From Neckera pumila (Eukaryota > Streptophyta > Bryopsida > Hypnales > Neckeraceae): 64,000 nt of DNA. The position numbers were made by a program, and so were the translations under genes. The notes below the pieces were generated by a model. It was not told where the DNA came from. It ran no database searches and saw only the letters and a list, made by a program, of their open reading frames with translations. The stretch covers positions 21,745,660 to 21,809,659 of the forward strand of contig OZ018414.1 of assembly GCA_963969595.1 (NCBI GenBank), given 5' to 3'. How positions within the stretch are numbered: the stretch's first letter is position 1; every line of letters starts with the position of its first letter. Below are positions 12,182 through 30,137 of this stretch, piece after piece.

Positions 12182-12407
12182 CCTAAAAACAACGCTGAAG
12201 CCATTTTTTGATTGATGAATGACAAAGAATCCTTCTACGTAGGACAAAAGTGCAATTATTCATCCTCGGAGTTTTGTTTGGAAAGAAGAGATCATGCACA
12301 ATAGTTTGACCTCCATTGAATACTTTTGGTCTTTTCAAGGGAGATGATATCATATAGTGACAAAAGGGATGATTTCCACGGTCACCAGCCCGACGTTCAA
12401 GGGTTAA
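12178..12407 (-). mobile_element. Small TTAA-family MITE, copy 4 (middle of the run)
   Basis: A 230-bp copy in the same orientation as copy 3, bounded by TTAA at 12178-12181 and 12404-12407. It shares both junction TTAAs with its neighbours. It is diverged from copy 3, so this is not a recent tandem duplication. Confidence 0.75.
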
Positions 12408-12637
12408 CCCTTAAAGGTCCATTGGTGATAGTAGATACATTTGCGTATGTGTGTCATTAGTTGCTCGTACAAAGTTCCAAATTGATACCTCAATAGTTCG
12501 TTAGAACCATGTAGACATGAATTTTAATTTCACTATTGATCATAAACCTATAAAAGGTATATAACCATGCCAAATACAATGAAATGCTGTTGTATAATAC
12601 TGACCACAATGGGCTCTCTGGACCTTTAAGGGATTAA
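12404..12637. mobile_element. Small TTAA-flanked MITE of a different subfamily (third of the run)
   Basis: A 234-bp element with ends TTAA-CCCTTAAAGGTCCA and GGACCTTTAAGGGA-TTAA. Its interior is unrelated to copies 1-4. The terminal inverted repeat is about 14 bases and resembles the ends of the large TTAA elements. It is non-coding. Confidence 0.75.
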
Positions 12638-14826
12638 ACCACTATCAAACCCCCTTGTCCTACAAAGGTTACTTATTTCCTTGCCCTCACTGCAATCAAA
12701 GCTCTCTCTAAGGTAGTATGCTCTTAAAGCGACCATTTAAGCCTACCTAACTCATCATTGACAGTAGAACATACTTCAAGCAACATGTCAGTCCTTCCTA
12801 GATAGAGGTCGTAATTAGAACACGGTTGGTTTTAGGTGTAGTTACCTTAAATGCTTTTGTCCTCAGTCCGGCACAAGCTGACTGCATTCCGAGGAAGAGA
12901 AAGAGAAAGAGCCGGAGAAGCTGCTTCAGCTGAGTGCCACAGGAGTTGTGCAATAGGCTCTGAACTTCTTCTTATTGTTGCCAGGAGAGGTTGGGTTCTG
13001 CAGATGGTTCGAAAGTGTTGTACAGCACTGTAAGCTTCCAACCAGAAGGGCAAGGGCAAGGGTACCATGCCGCGATGCATGCATCAAACTTAACTCAGCT
13101 CCTAAAGGACAAGGGGTGCAAAAAACCAAATTGCAGAAGCCACCTGGTGGCCTTGTGGTCCTTTAACTTATCTCAGGGATAGCCATGAGCACAGAATTCA
13201 TGGTCACCAATAGGAACAAGGATCTTTGTTGCTAGACTGAGGTGACCAACTGGTCATGGGAGCAGTGAGACCAGTTGAAGAAGAAGACGGCGGCATTTCT
13301 TCCTTGATGAATTTTCACCATCATCTACGTTGGTACCCTTCCAAATTACCACTTTTTTTGCTACTACGCCTAGTTATTATTATTCCCTTTGTTCCAACTA
13401 AAAACCTCCAAATCAAGCACAATTCTTGTCCCACTAAAAAGCTCTGTTTTACAATCTCGATTGTTGAGTAAATGTTGGCCATGTTGAACGACCTCGTGGT
13501 AGAAAGCAAGGAGCACTCCTCTCCTAGAAAGCTTGGCCTAGCCCATGTGAGGCTCCTTGTACTTGTTGTACTTCCACAGATAGTAGTGTTGACGATGTGT
13601 CGGTGACCACTTCGATGCTATGAAAATTTATTCATGAAACATTTGAGGTTTCTTTCTTGTGGGTATTTAGATTGGGACATATGTTTTTAGAATGCCACTA
13701 GCGGTTGGCGCTTGCTATGCTATGCATTCATCATTAGAATTTTATTGGAACTTTTATTTATTAGATAAAATGCAAAACAAAAAATTTCAATAAATCTTCA
13801 AATAAAAATTACAAAAATCTTTGTATAATTTTGTTTATAAGTAAGTATATATTGAAATGTACAATAGAAATTTATTGATGAATGAAATATATGCAATGGT
13901 GAATACTGTAAAAGATACACATTTATTGTAATGCATTCAAAAGTTGACTCAATTGTTACGAACAATGGCAACCCAAAAACTTGGTGAATTGAAAAGAAAA
14001 ACTTGTAAATTTCAAAAACTTCATGAACAACTTAATTGTTGTGAAATCCAAAATCGCTCAATTGAATAAATTTCTCAAATCATTTGGTAGTAGCAATAGA
14101 ATTTTGAAATCGTAAAAGCTGTAAAAGTGATGTTTTAGAGGTGATGCAAACTACTACTCTATTTTTTTAATATAACATTGTGTGAAATATTATTTTTATG
14201 TATGCATGATTGAAAATATTTTTACAAAGTATTAAAATTAATTATTTCAAAGACATATTGAAATCTTTATCATGCATTCTATTCAAATATATCAAAATTT
14301 TACTAATATGTGATACAATGAATGTGTAGCATAGCAAGCTTGAGCCCCTATTATTAATGGTAGCATTTGTGATATTACAGAGGGAGTTATGATTTTAGTA
14401 GTATGATTGTTGCCACCAACCTTCAAATCATTAAGAATGACGAAGTTGGCAGCATCCATAAACTATATTCAAATAAGATACTTTTTGCATAGGTTTTGGG
14501 TGCCTAAATGACGGCGCCTAAATTAGAGATTTTGCATAGATCTAAAGGATGGATTGTTAGGTTTTGAATACATGTATCACTAGTACAAAGTCTAAAAATA
14601 TAGTTAATCCCTCGTGGGGAAGCTTTTTGGAGGGTTTTTGTGGGTTAGAGGGAGTATTAGACTAGTCAAATTTTCATATTTTTTTCTTGTTGGCAAGTGA
14701 AGGGAGGTTCGAACGCACTAAAGAACATGGCATTTGGATACCGTATGCAATAGTTAAGAAGGTTTGAAGTGTTTTTTTTTGGTAAAGGTTTTAAAACTGT
14801 TTCTTCCACACATGTACAGTCAGGTA
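12638..14826. other. Intergenic DNA, no assured gene
   Basis: A block at about 12840-13300 is richer in G/C and has overlapping short open frames on both strands, none with a recognised motif. TAGGTGTAGTTACCTTA near 12833 resembles the end of the GTAAGGTAA MITE family. The rest is AT-rich; ATAGTTAATCCCTCG near 14599 could be a lone TTAA-type end. Confidence 0.35.
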
Positions 14827-15666
14827 CTGTAATCTTACAACCGACCAATTTAACCCATTCACAATTTTTTGTACAATGTGCAATGTAATTGGTATATTTT
14901 GGTGAGCTTAATTATCACGCAATTGTCACGGAATCCCAATCAAGCATACAAACTTTTAGTTTCAAAAAAGCAAAATTCTATTTTTGGTGAATTTCTGAAG
15001 TTTATTTTCATGATCTTATATAGTATTTTATTGAGAACAATTAATGATGAATTTTTTTAATCCAATTGCATATATATGTAGGGAACATCTATATACACAG
15101 CTTTCATATTAAAATACACCCCATTAAGCAACAAGAATATGAGCTAGGAAGAGTTAAATGTGAAGCGTTATAAGACCAAAATTTGTAAAATAAATATCTT
15201 TATATTTTAATGATATTTTTTTATTTGACCCTCACACTATAACTAATTTTGTACATTTCAGCATGATGTTACAATCACTTTGCCGAAATCTCGTTAAAAT
15301 ATAAAGATATTTATTTTACAAATTTTGGTCTTATAACGCTTCACATTTAACTCTTCCTAGCTCATATTTTTGTTACTTAATGGGGTGTTTTTTGATATGA
15401 AAGATATGTGTATGGATGTTTCCTACATATCTATGCAATTAAATTGAAAAAATTCATCACTAATTGTTATGAATAAAAAATTATGTAAAACAATGGAAAT
15501 CAACTTCAGAAATTCATCAAAAATGGAATTTTGCTTTTCTGAAACGGAAATTTAGTATGCTTGATTGGAATTGCGTGATAATTATGCTCACCAAAATATA
15601 CCAATTATATTGCACATTGTACAAAAAGTTGTAAATGGGTCAAATTGGCTGGTTGTAATATTACAG
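14827..15666. mobile_element. 840-bp fold-back element with CTGTAAT...ATTACAG ends
   Basis: The two arms (about 14827-15230 and 15270-15666) are inverted copies of each other. The termini read CTGTAATCTTACAACC and GGTTGTAATATTACAG. The centre is near 15250. The transcript would fold into a hairpin of about 390 base pairs with mismatches. A related copy spans about 38030-38830. It is non-coding. Confidence 0.8.
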
Positions 15667-15885
15667 CATCGGACTATACATAGTATTGATTTTGGAAATG
15701 TATCCAAAGTAATGATGGCGGTTTTGGATCTGTAGCACATTTGGAGGTGCGCACCTTGGCTAATCTCATTTTGGTATTGGCTACATTTTCTATTAGAAAG
15801 AAAGAGATAAAAGTGGATCAAATCATCAAATATAGTTTTGAGAAATAAAACCTTCAGCAATTTGTAGATGAAGATTAGTAATTTT

Positions 15886-16115
15886 TGTTGAAGAAAAGAA
15901 CATCAAGCCTAATGTATTGTGATGAAAGGGAATCACAAACAAGCATGAGAAAGGGATATTAAGCCCATGTAAAGAGATGACCTCTTATACTACTCTATCA
16001 ACAAGTGCAATGACTAACCATATGAGTTATGTCACCTCTTGGAGGACTACCCAATGTAGATGTCTATTAGTTTGGCTACAAACAATCTAAGCCATACTAC
16101 GTACTTTTTTCAACA
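15886..16115 (-). repeat. 3' LTR of the copia element
   Basis: 230 bp with TGTTGAAGAAAAGAAC and TTTCAACA ends (TG...CA). Preceded on the plus strand by the target duplication ATTTT. A polypurine tract (CAAAGTGGGAG on the minus strand, 16114-16125) abuts it internally. Confidence 0.95.
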
Positions 16116-16205
16116 CTCCCACTTTGTTTGTTGCCAAACAGTGTCAAATCCATCTCATTACAAAGAGCTTCATGTCGAGGCTTTCCAAGCGATTTGGTAA
16201 GCACA

Positions 16206-16440
16206 TCCGCCACCAATCTTGCCTTTTAGTGCACAATGTTGCCCAGTGCATGTCTCTTGGTGCAAAATACCCACTTGCATCTAACACTTGTACAATAAGG
16301 AGGAAGCGGAGAGAGTTCCCATGTACCTTTGGTCATAAGTGAGGCATACTCCTCTTACATGGTTTGCTCTCACTTGCTTGCATCCAGGCTCTTCAAGGCT
16401 TCCCCAACGTTGCATGGATCTCTTGCATATGCTAAATTAG
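16206..16440 (-). pseudogene. Copia RT start fused to RNase H end (deletion junction)
   Basis: Read on the minus strand the conserved opening of the copia reverse transcriptase domain (CKWVF, then KARLVA) passes straight into ADVLTKSLGKPRHE, which is the extreme C-terminus of copia RNase H. The catalytic RT and the RNase H core are absent. The join is near 16206-16214, at a short LVA/VAD overlap. One stop codon lies just before KARLVA. Confidence 0.85.
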
Positions 16441-17978
16441 CATGCTCTATTTGTTTTTGAAGTAAAATATGGTTCTTCCACCATTCTCCAGGCGGCCTGC
16501 GTTCCCTTGTAGGATATCTTGGCTCTTTAGAAACATCTCCTTTTTCATCATCTTTGCTTGGTGCCCAACTGGAGGATGTCGTAGACTTCTCCTTGGGTGC
16601 TCCCACTTGGATACATCTCTAAAGTCGTAGACCTCATTTGCTTCTCTTCAAGGAAGGTGACATCTTGACTCTTGATGATCTTCTCTGACTCCAAACACAT
16701 AAGTTGATAGGCTTTGGAGCTCTCACAATAGCCCAAAAACAAGCACCTGGTGCCCTTTGCATCAAGCTTAAAGCGCTTTGGGCTCAAATCCAAGGCATAA
16801 GCAATGCATCCAAAAATGTGTATGTAATCAAGGTTTGGCCTCCTCTCACTCCATGCTTCTTGTGGTGTCATAGATGCTACTGCTATTGTAGGAGACCTAT
16901 TGCGTGTGTAAGCTTTATTTAATAGGGCCTTTGCCCACAGATCATATGTGAGGCTTTGGGCATGTAACATGGTTTGCGCCATCTCTACAAGTGTGCAGTT
17001 GGCACGCTCCGCCACACCATTTTGTTGTGGAGTATAAGGGATCAATGTTTGATATTGATTGCCATGGTCTCTTATAAAAGTCTCAAAGGCTTTGGATATG
17101 TATTCCCCTCCGTTGTCCGATCTCAACACCTTCACCTTTTGCCTTGATTCATTTTTCACAAAGACCTTCTATATCTTGAACCTCTCAAACACATTACTCT
17201 TGCACTTGAGCATGAACACTCAAATCTTCCTCAAGAGATTATTAATAAAAGTCAAGAAATACCTTGCGCCGCCCATAGAAATAGTCTTCATAGGGCTGCA
17301 TACATCGGAGTGTACAATCTCTAACACATTGGTTGTCCTCCGTGCTCCATTACTTGAAAATGGTTGCCTTGCTTGCTTATCTGCAATGCAAGCCTCACAC
17401 TTAAGGTCGCCAGAGCTCTTCATCACTAGCATGCCACCCACCATGTTTTGAAGGCTTTGCATACTCTTCACATTGAGGTGGCCCAATCTCTTGTGCCATA
17501 GCTCCAAAGAGTGTTGGTGGGTGGATTCTTGTGTCAAACACGCCATGTTGGTACCATTCACTGTTTTGAACTTGAGTTGGTACAAGTTGCCTTCTCTCGG
17601 TGCGGTGACAATCATTTCTCTATTGGGTGCGTCCAAAGTACAACCTTTGTTATTGAATTGCACCTTCAAATCTTGTAGCACCAACTTGCTCCCAGAAAGC
17701 AAGTTGGCATGCAACTTGGGCACATGCAATGCATCTTGAATGCGAATTCGTCTCAAGTGACCCTTCACATCCACCTCCACCACAATGCAACACATGTCAA
17801 TGACCTCCACCATGCCATTGTCACCCAAGTACACCTTTCGATTGCTAATGGGCTCATATGTAAAGAAAGCTTGTCTATGCGGGGTCATGTGTTGAGTAGT
17901 ACCTGAGTCAATGATCCAATGGAACATGTTGGTGTTATCATACCTGTCACTAGCCGCAAATGCAAAATCATTTTCCAC
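16441..17978 (-). pseudogene. Copia protease, pre-integrase and integrase remnants
   Basis: 17978-17220 encodes the aspartic protease motif DSGTTQHMT, the pre-integrase zinc motif (LWHKRLGH with CEAC downstream) and the first integrase aspartate in HSDVCSP. Two in-frame stops follow, at positions where the family has Trp. 17159-16548 then continues the integrase with RSDNGGEY (second aspartate) and TPQQNGVAER (glutamate), followed by the copia C-terminal GYC and FGCIAY-type motifs. 16606-16370 continues in another frame with the RYPTRERRPP linker. It is non-functional. Confidence 0.93.
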
Positions 17979-18745
17979 TTCCTTGAAATTGGCCTTATTT
18001 GCATTCTCCTTCTTAACTGCCTACAATATCTTGCAAGGTGACCGGGCTTTCCACAATTGTAATACGTGCGTGTCTCCTTGCATTGTTGTGAGCCCCCCCT
18101 TTGGCCATATTGTGAGAGGAGGGCTGCCCCTCCATCTTGGGACTCATTCTCCTTCTTCTTGGACACCTCATGCATCTATCTTGCTGTAATTAAATCAAGA
18201 GTGAGCTTTGCCATGGGTCTTGTCTCTAAAGCGGTGATGAAATACTCATATGAAGGTGGCAAACTCTCAAGAAGAGCTATGACAATATCTCCATCCGTCA
18301 CGGGCACCTTCAAACATGTGAGTTGGCTCACAAGCCCCTTCTTCTTGTTGATGTGGTCAAGCATGTCTTTGCCCTCTTGCATTTTGCACATGAAGAACTT
18401 GCGCCGTATAAAGAGCATATTGGACAAGCTTTTTGTCTCATGGATGTTGCAAAAACAAGTCATGCTTCCGCCTGTCCCTTGCATACTCAAACATGTGCAA
18501 GTTGCCTATCCACAAGATTGCAAGCAATCACAGAGAAGGCCTTCTTGACCCTCTGATCATAGGACTTCTTGACTGCTACATCGGCATCGGATGGAGGAGG
18601 CTTTTCGGTGACCTCCACAATCTCCCACAAATCCTTCTCGGCCAAAATCATCTCCATTTTAAACTTTCAAAGTCCAAAATTGTCTCTATTGAATTTATCA
18701 ATGACCCTCACTGGTGGTCATGGTGCAATGACTTCCACCCCCAAT
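17979..18745 (-). pseudogene. Copia gag (UBN2-type) remnant with altered zinc knuckle
   Basis: The N-terminal part near 18660-18600 reads KMEMILAEKDLWEIVE, typical of plant copia gag. The middle (18490-18176) has LLESLPPSYEYFITALETR. A TAG stop interrupts LTAR-MHEV. The CCHC knuckle reads YYNCGKPGHLARYC: the first Cys has become Tyr (TAT), so it would not bind zinc properly. The frame then shifts before the protease. Confidence 0.9.
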
Positions 18746-18914
18746 GAACGTCCCTTTCACGTCAAGTCACCACTTCTTGTGGTTGCACCAACTCTATAAG
18801 GACCTTAAGTGGTCCAAATTACTCCAATGAACACTCCAATGCTCCAAATATCTCAAATCAAACCCTAAGTGGTCTAAATCACTCCAAAGAACTCTCCAAT
18901 GGTTTGAATATCTC

Positions 18915-19222
18915 AACCTCTTGACCTTTTGGTCCTCTTGGCCTTTCGGCCCTCTCGACCCTTTTGGTCCTCTTGGCCTTTCGGCCCTCTCGACCCTTTT
19001 GGTCTTCTCGGCCTTTCGGCCTCTCGACCCTTTCGGTCCTCTCCACCTTTCGGCGCTCTCGACTCTTTCGGTCTTCTCCGCCTTTTGGCGCTCTTGATCC
19101 TTTCGGTCCTCTCCACCTTGGCGCTCTCGACCCTTTCGATCCTCTTTGCCTTTCGGCGCTCTTGACCCTTTTGGTCCTCTCCGCCTTTCGGCACTGTTGA
19201 CCCTTTCGGTCCTCTTGAAACG
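18915..19222 (-). repeat. About 8.5 copies of a 35-bp minisatellite in the copia leader
   Basis: Units of 33-35 bp of the form CTCGACCCTTTCGGTCCTCT plus CCACCTTTCGGCGCT (plus strand) repeat eight times with point differences. On the element's sense strand they are purine-rich and open in all frames, giving Lys/Arg/Glu-rich conceptual peptides. They lie between the 5' LTR and gag, where no conserved coding region is expected. Confidence 0.9.
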
Positions 19223-19323
19223 ACTCCAAACTTTACTTGCTCTAACTCCGCTAGTGCTCCTCCAACACACTTTGTAAAGAGATCTAACCTCTCATAGCAA
19301 CTCATATGTGTGGGTCCATAACC

Positions 19324-19553
19324 TGTTGAAGAAAAGAACACCAAGCCTAATGTATTCCAATGAAAGGGAATCACAAACAAGCATGAGAAAGGGGTATTAA
19401 GCCCATGCAAAGAGATGACCTCTTATACTACTCTACCAACGAGTGCGATGACTAACCATATGGGTTATGTCACCTCTTGGAGGACTACCCAATGTAGATG
19501 TCTATTAGTTTGGCTACAAACAATCTAAGCCATACTACGCACTTTCTTCAACA
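19324..19553 (-). repeat. 5' LTR of the copia element
   Basis: 230 bp, TGTTGAAG at one end and CTTCAACA at the other, about 95 % identical to 15886-16115, followed by target duplication ATTTT at 19554-19558. In the element's own orientation this is the promoter-bearing LTR. Confidence 0.95.
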
Positions 19554-19558
19554 ATTTT

Positions 19559-20331
19559 TAGATATTATAATGGATGAAAAGTATATTAGAGATGGATGGA
19601 TGAACACGATTGGATGATTTTTTGGGCTTGCTTGCATTCTAGAGGGCACTATCTAAATATAAAGAATTAAATCATTGAATTAAAATAGGAGTATGATAAG
19701 GTAATTTCTATAATATTCATCCAAACTATTTTTGAAATCAATTCCTATAGATTCTTGCCTAAAATGTACAACCAATGTTTATGAGAACTTAGGGTTGATT
19801 TGGAATTCACTTACTTTCAACACTTTAAAAATTCATATTCATACATTATTCCAAAATGCTTACTAAGTGGATTTAGAACCATCTTTTTGACTTTCAATAA
19901 GAGTCAATAAAAACTTGGATAGTTTTTAATAATGGCAACCACACACAATTATTTCATTGGTCATTTTTAGGTGGTGTTAGCTCATTGATGGATTACCTTC
20001 AAAGTAAGTATAAAGCTTTTATCAATTGTGCTAGAAGAAATTTCCACCTTACATTATTGATTAGTAGTAAAAGGATCTTTTTTAACTTGAAGAATGTCTA
20101 ATTATCTAAACAAAATGTTTAATCCAAATATGAGTGGCCAAATTTCCAAGGCTAACATAAAGAATGAATCATTGCTTTGAACCTATTTTCCATAATCCCT
20201 GCCTAAATCTTCAAAACATGTTATAGAGCTCATGTGAAAATGTTATGCAATGTTATGTATGGAGACTAATTGCCTTTTAATTCTTACACTACTAACACTC
20301 AATTTGAACTTTTTATATGTCTCACATTGCA
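19559..20331. other. AT-rich spacer, no gene
   Basis: No reading frame or repeat boundary supported. Confidence 0.3.
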
Positions 20332-20493
<162 letters not shown>

Positions 20494-21055
20494 GAATGTT
20501 TTCAAAGATGGAAATTCATATTTCAAGTATATTTTGAACTGATTGGATATTACCATGGTTACATTAAGCTTTTAGATACACAACTAATTTTTTAAAATTC
20601 AAAAGAGTATTTGGACACTTGAGATTGTGTTGTTTCATATGTTAGGTTAAATCTTAGAATTTTTTTCTTCGGGGGAATATTTTGTCCAAATTGTTTATAA
20701 TCTATCTAATGCAATGCTTGGATTTTAAATAAGAATTTTATAACTAATTTGATAAAATTGAGGTATCTAACATTATCATACAAAGATTAAAAAAAAATGT
20801 GCAATACTTAAAAAATGATTTGAGCACTAACCATGGATGGATGTTGAGGCCAAAATTGGCTTGTAATGATTCTTAAGATTAATGTAGAAATGAAGAATTC
20901 ACCTATTGGTTCAAAATTGAATCAATTCTAATAAAATACATTGGTGGTAGGGCTTGTCTTTTCAAGATTAAACTACTAACTATGATAGAAATACTAATAA
21001 TGAACTTTAGTATTATGGTACCTTCAATGTTATTTATCCTATAATATAAATCACT
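20494..21055. other. AT-rich spacer, no gene
   Basis: Nothing recognised. Confidence 0.3.
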
Positions 21056-21861
21056 TTAACTCCTAAAGTCCCAAGGCCCTTTTTCTACATTCATTGCAGA
21101 AAGCAAATAAATATGTAATTTTAGAACCTATTGTAGGATCTTGTACTTCACTTGTCTGAGATCTTGTGGTAAAAATTTCATCAAATTTGACCACACAGAT
21201 TGGAAGATATTAGAGTTATTCGTAAAGTCCCCCCTAGTTTGGAGGGGACTTTTTCACAAATTTCTTGCGACAGATGACCCCATAGGCGACCACGACCCCA
21301 CAAGCAAAGTCTGGACGAAACTTCTTTTTGGTCGATTTGGGCGTGAAAGAAAGTTTGATACCAACTTTCGTATTGGGTGCGGGTGACTTTTTGTCCAAAA
21401 CCTGCTTTTTTACAAAACTGTGGGGTTTAAACCCCGGTTTTAGGTACTTTACGAATAACTCTATTAGCATTCAAAGTTGGACAAAAAGTTTTTTTTCAAG
21501 AACATGCTTAGATTGCCCCAAACAAAATTGTCCATAACTTTCTCATTACTAGTCCAAATAGAATGAATCAAAGTTTCACATGTAGATAAAAATATAATAT
21601 TTTAGAAAAAAATATAAAAAAAAATATTTTGACTTTTTGCGATTTTTTGGGGGCTGCCTAGCAACCTCTGTATTTGACTTTTTGTGCCATAACTTTTGCT
21701 TCTGGGCACCAATTGAAATAAAAATAATATTTCCAAGAAGCTTATATATTTTTCTAGCTTCACAAAAAAATTTAGAAAGTTATGATGAATATTGAGACTG
21801 TATGAGTCTACTTGAAATCACATTTTGGCTCCCGTAGGGCCAATGAACATGTAAGGGTTAA
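21056..21861. mobile_element. Large TTAA-flanked element, diverged copy
   Basis: 806 bp from TTAA-CTCCTAAAGTCCCAAGGCC to GTAAGGG-TTAA. The left part matches, inverted, the right part of 34650-35600 (TACAAGATCGTAC, TTTTTACCACA-type phrases). Ends are degenerate, so the right boundary is less sure. It is non-coding. Confidence 0.55.
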
Positions 21862-27708
<5,847 letters not shown>

Positions 27709-30137
27709 ATTAGTAGTTTTCATTTGCGAGTACTGATACATCGGAATAGGTGTTTGTTTGATCTCGAATTTTTAAATGAACTGGATCAAGCTGCACCTGA
27801 TAAGTATCTTTAGACGGGGGTAATCAAGGGTTATATTTCTGAGATAGGACTGCTTGAGGAAGTCAACGAACGAGGTCTTCAAATACGTGTTCTTTAGAGG
27901 AGAAACGGATTAGACTCTCTCAAGTTTGTGAACACGATGAATAGCTGGAGAGACAGAGGCACTAGATTTCGAGATCAAACTGGATGGGTATTTCACATTC
28001 CTCCATGAGTTTTCCTGCTCTACCTGAATTCATTTGTTCTTAAGGATTTTCGATCAGTTCATATAGCTTACCACAACTACAGATTTTTTTGCTGGTCTTT
28101 TACATTCGCCTCATTTTCTTGCTCAATAATTCAGTAAACATTCAACCCTGAAACGCTGCAGAGCACAAGAAGTTTTGCACCTTTTTATAAACCAACGCAT
28201 ACGCTCTCTGAAATTTGTTATTTTTCGCAGATGGGAATTTCGAGATCATATTTGGAAATCGAAGACTCGCTTAGCTAGAGAGGGTTACATAAAAAAAAAA
28301 CCCTACAAAATAGGTGCTTGGTATTTATTTGGAGGCCATGACTGTCTAGGTGGTTCATCAAACATAAATCTAGGAGTTTGCCTTGATGATACGCCTTGTC
28401 CTCGCAGGGTCAAATGTAAAGTTACCAAACATGTTACAAGGAATGAAATTGGAGTTCGGGTATTGATTTCTTGTGAGACTATGATTTGATCCCAAAAAAG
28501 GAGGACCATGTAGGTACCTATGCTATGATTTGAAAACATTCTTGTGACCCAGTGAAACAAGTTTAGTACGTCAAGTTTGTGGAGGCAATTCAATTTGCAT
28601 TGAAAGTAGCTTGTCAAGGTTTGTGTAATATTGATATCCTTCAACTATGAAATGGTACGGAGGACTTTTAGGGCTATTTTAGAAATAATAATTGTACACT
28701 TATGTGCAAGCAAATTTGAGTTTGATTTTGCAAGTTAGTGGTTGAAACAAATTCTATTACCTACAATGTAAGAAATTTCAAAAAGAAATTTGAGCAGTGA
28801 AGTTTTTGAAAGAAAGCAATAAGTATTGGCAAAAAATTTTGATGCAAAATTGAGGTCCACACTGACTCTATTTTGCATAGGCTACCATCAACTCTACTCC
28901 ACCAACCTTTGGATCAAAAGTGCAACTCTAATCCCATTTTGCAAGCATATTTAACCACCTTAAGGAAGGATTCTTCTTCTTTTGGCTATGTACCTTGTTG
29001 AATTTCAATTTTTCGAAAACTATCCAAAAACAATGAAAATGTAGTTAGTTCAAAATTCAATCATGGCTCACAAATTTGTATTTTAGCCAAAGAGTTACGG
29101 ATCTCTTAAATCTTGTGTCCAAAGGATTAAGATAAAGTGATTATTTGGTTTAAATTGCCCTCTCGCAAACAAAATTAAAGAGTCTTTGTTTGTGTTGTAA
29201 CCATGGGAAGTCACAATAATGTTGTAGGGGTACAGAGGTTTGTAAGATAAAAGGCGGGAGTAAATGTACATATTATAAAATATACATCAAAGATTGTCTA
29301 GATTTTGCAAAGAGGCATCAATATTGGACTCCAAGTGATTGGGATATACCCTACGCTCGGGTTAGATTTGCTAAAAAATAATTCAAAATACAATTATATA
29401 TGGCATGTAATGAAATTTTCAGAAATTAAAATGTAGAATATTTGAAATGTGAAAAATGTTAATAAGATATCAATAGAAATTGTCCATATGTTCCCAAAAA
29501 TAAAAATGTTAATGAAAATAACTATCACTTAACTTAGTCTCCATCCTGCAATACTTAACGTAGTCATGAGTCACTTAACTTTGTAGCTTGGCCGGCTTTA
29601 CATGGCAAGACTAACAGCCCCAACTTGGCCAAATGAGCCGATCCTCAAATTTTGATGCTACAGGCTAAAGTTCAGAGAAGTCTCCTCCAACGAAACTTGA
29701 AAAATTCTAAATCAGGTTATTACAAAATCATCAAAGGGAAATCAATTGAAAAAGAAATGATTTCATATTGGGTATTACGAATTTATCCCTAACATATAGT
29801 AGTCATATATTAGATGAAAACAAGAAATAACTAATTCAATTCTAGTGGATGATGTAAGAACTGGACTTAAGTCACCTATAAAAACACACATAAAAAAGAG
29901 TGATGGACTAAACCCTAAGATAAGGCCTATCATTAAGATAGTAATTTTAAAATTATCAACCGAAAAGGTATATTCATGTGCTGTTTTACGTGAATTTTTC
30001 TCAATATACAGTAGAACCTCTTTTAGTGCATAGTGTTGACATTGTGCACTAAGAGAGGTTTTATGCAGTTGTACAGTTGCAGTAATAGCGCTTGACTAAC
30101 ATGGCTTCTAACTACACTTCTTTTCAGATTAAATACT
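27709..30137. other. 3' flank of RuvB-like 1 and intergenic DNA
   Basis: 27709 to about 28100 is likely 3' untranslated sequence. No further gene is recognised. Open frames at 28175-28489 and on the opposite strand at 28644-28303 lack motifs. The rest is AT-rich. Confidence 0.4.

Larger units (their letters stand above)
15886..19553 (-). mobile_element. Ty1/copia LTR retrotransposon, internally deleted, non-autonomous
   Basis: The element is 3,668 bp, bounded by 230-bp LTRs and flanked by the 5-bp duplication ATTTT (15881-15885 and 19554-19558). Read on the minus strand the order is 5' LTR, long leader with 35-bp repeats, gag, protease, pre-integrase zinc domain, integrase, linker, a stub of reverse transcriptase joined directly to the end of RNase H, purine tract, 3' LTR. 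The protease-before-integrase-before-RT order defines copia (Pseudoviridae-type). At least two frame changes and three in-frame stops make it non-coding for proteins. The LTRs differ at about 12 of 230 positions (about 95 % identity), so the insertion is fairly old. I see no standard initiator-Met primer site next to the 5' LTR. Confidence 0.95.

Noticed and set aside
16704..18799. Several plus-strand frames of 65-160 codons
   Set aside because: They lie antisense to the recognised copia gag, protease and integrase remnants.
18794..19410. Three overlapping 116-165-codon charged frames on the minus strand
   Set aside because: They are read-outs of the 35-bp minisatellite in the copia leader, open in all frames, with no conserved domain.
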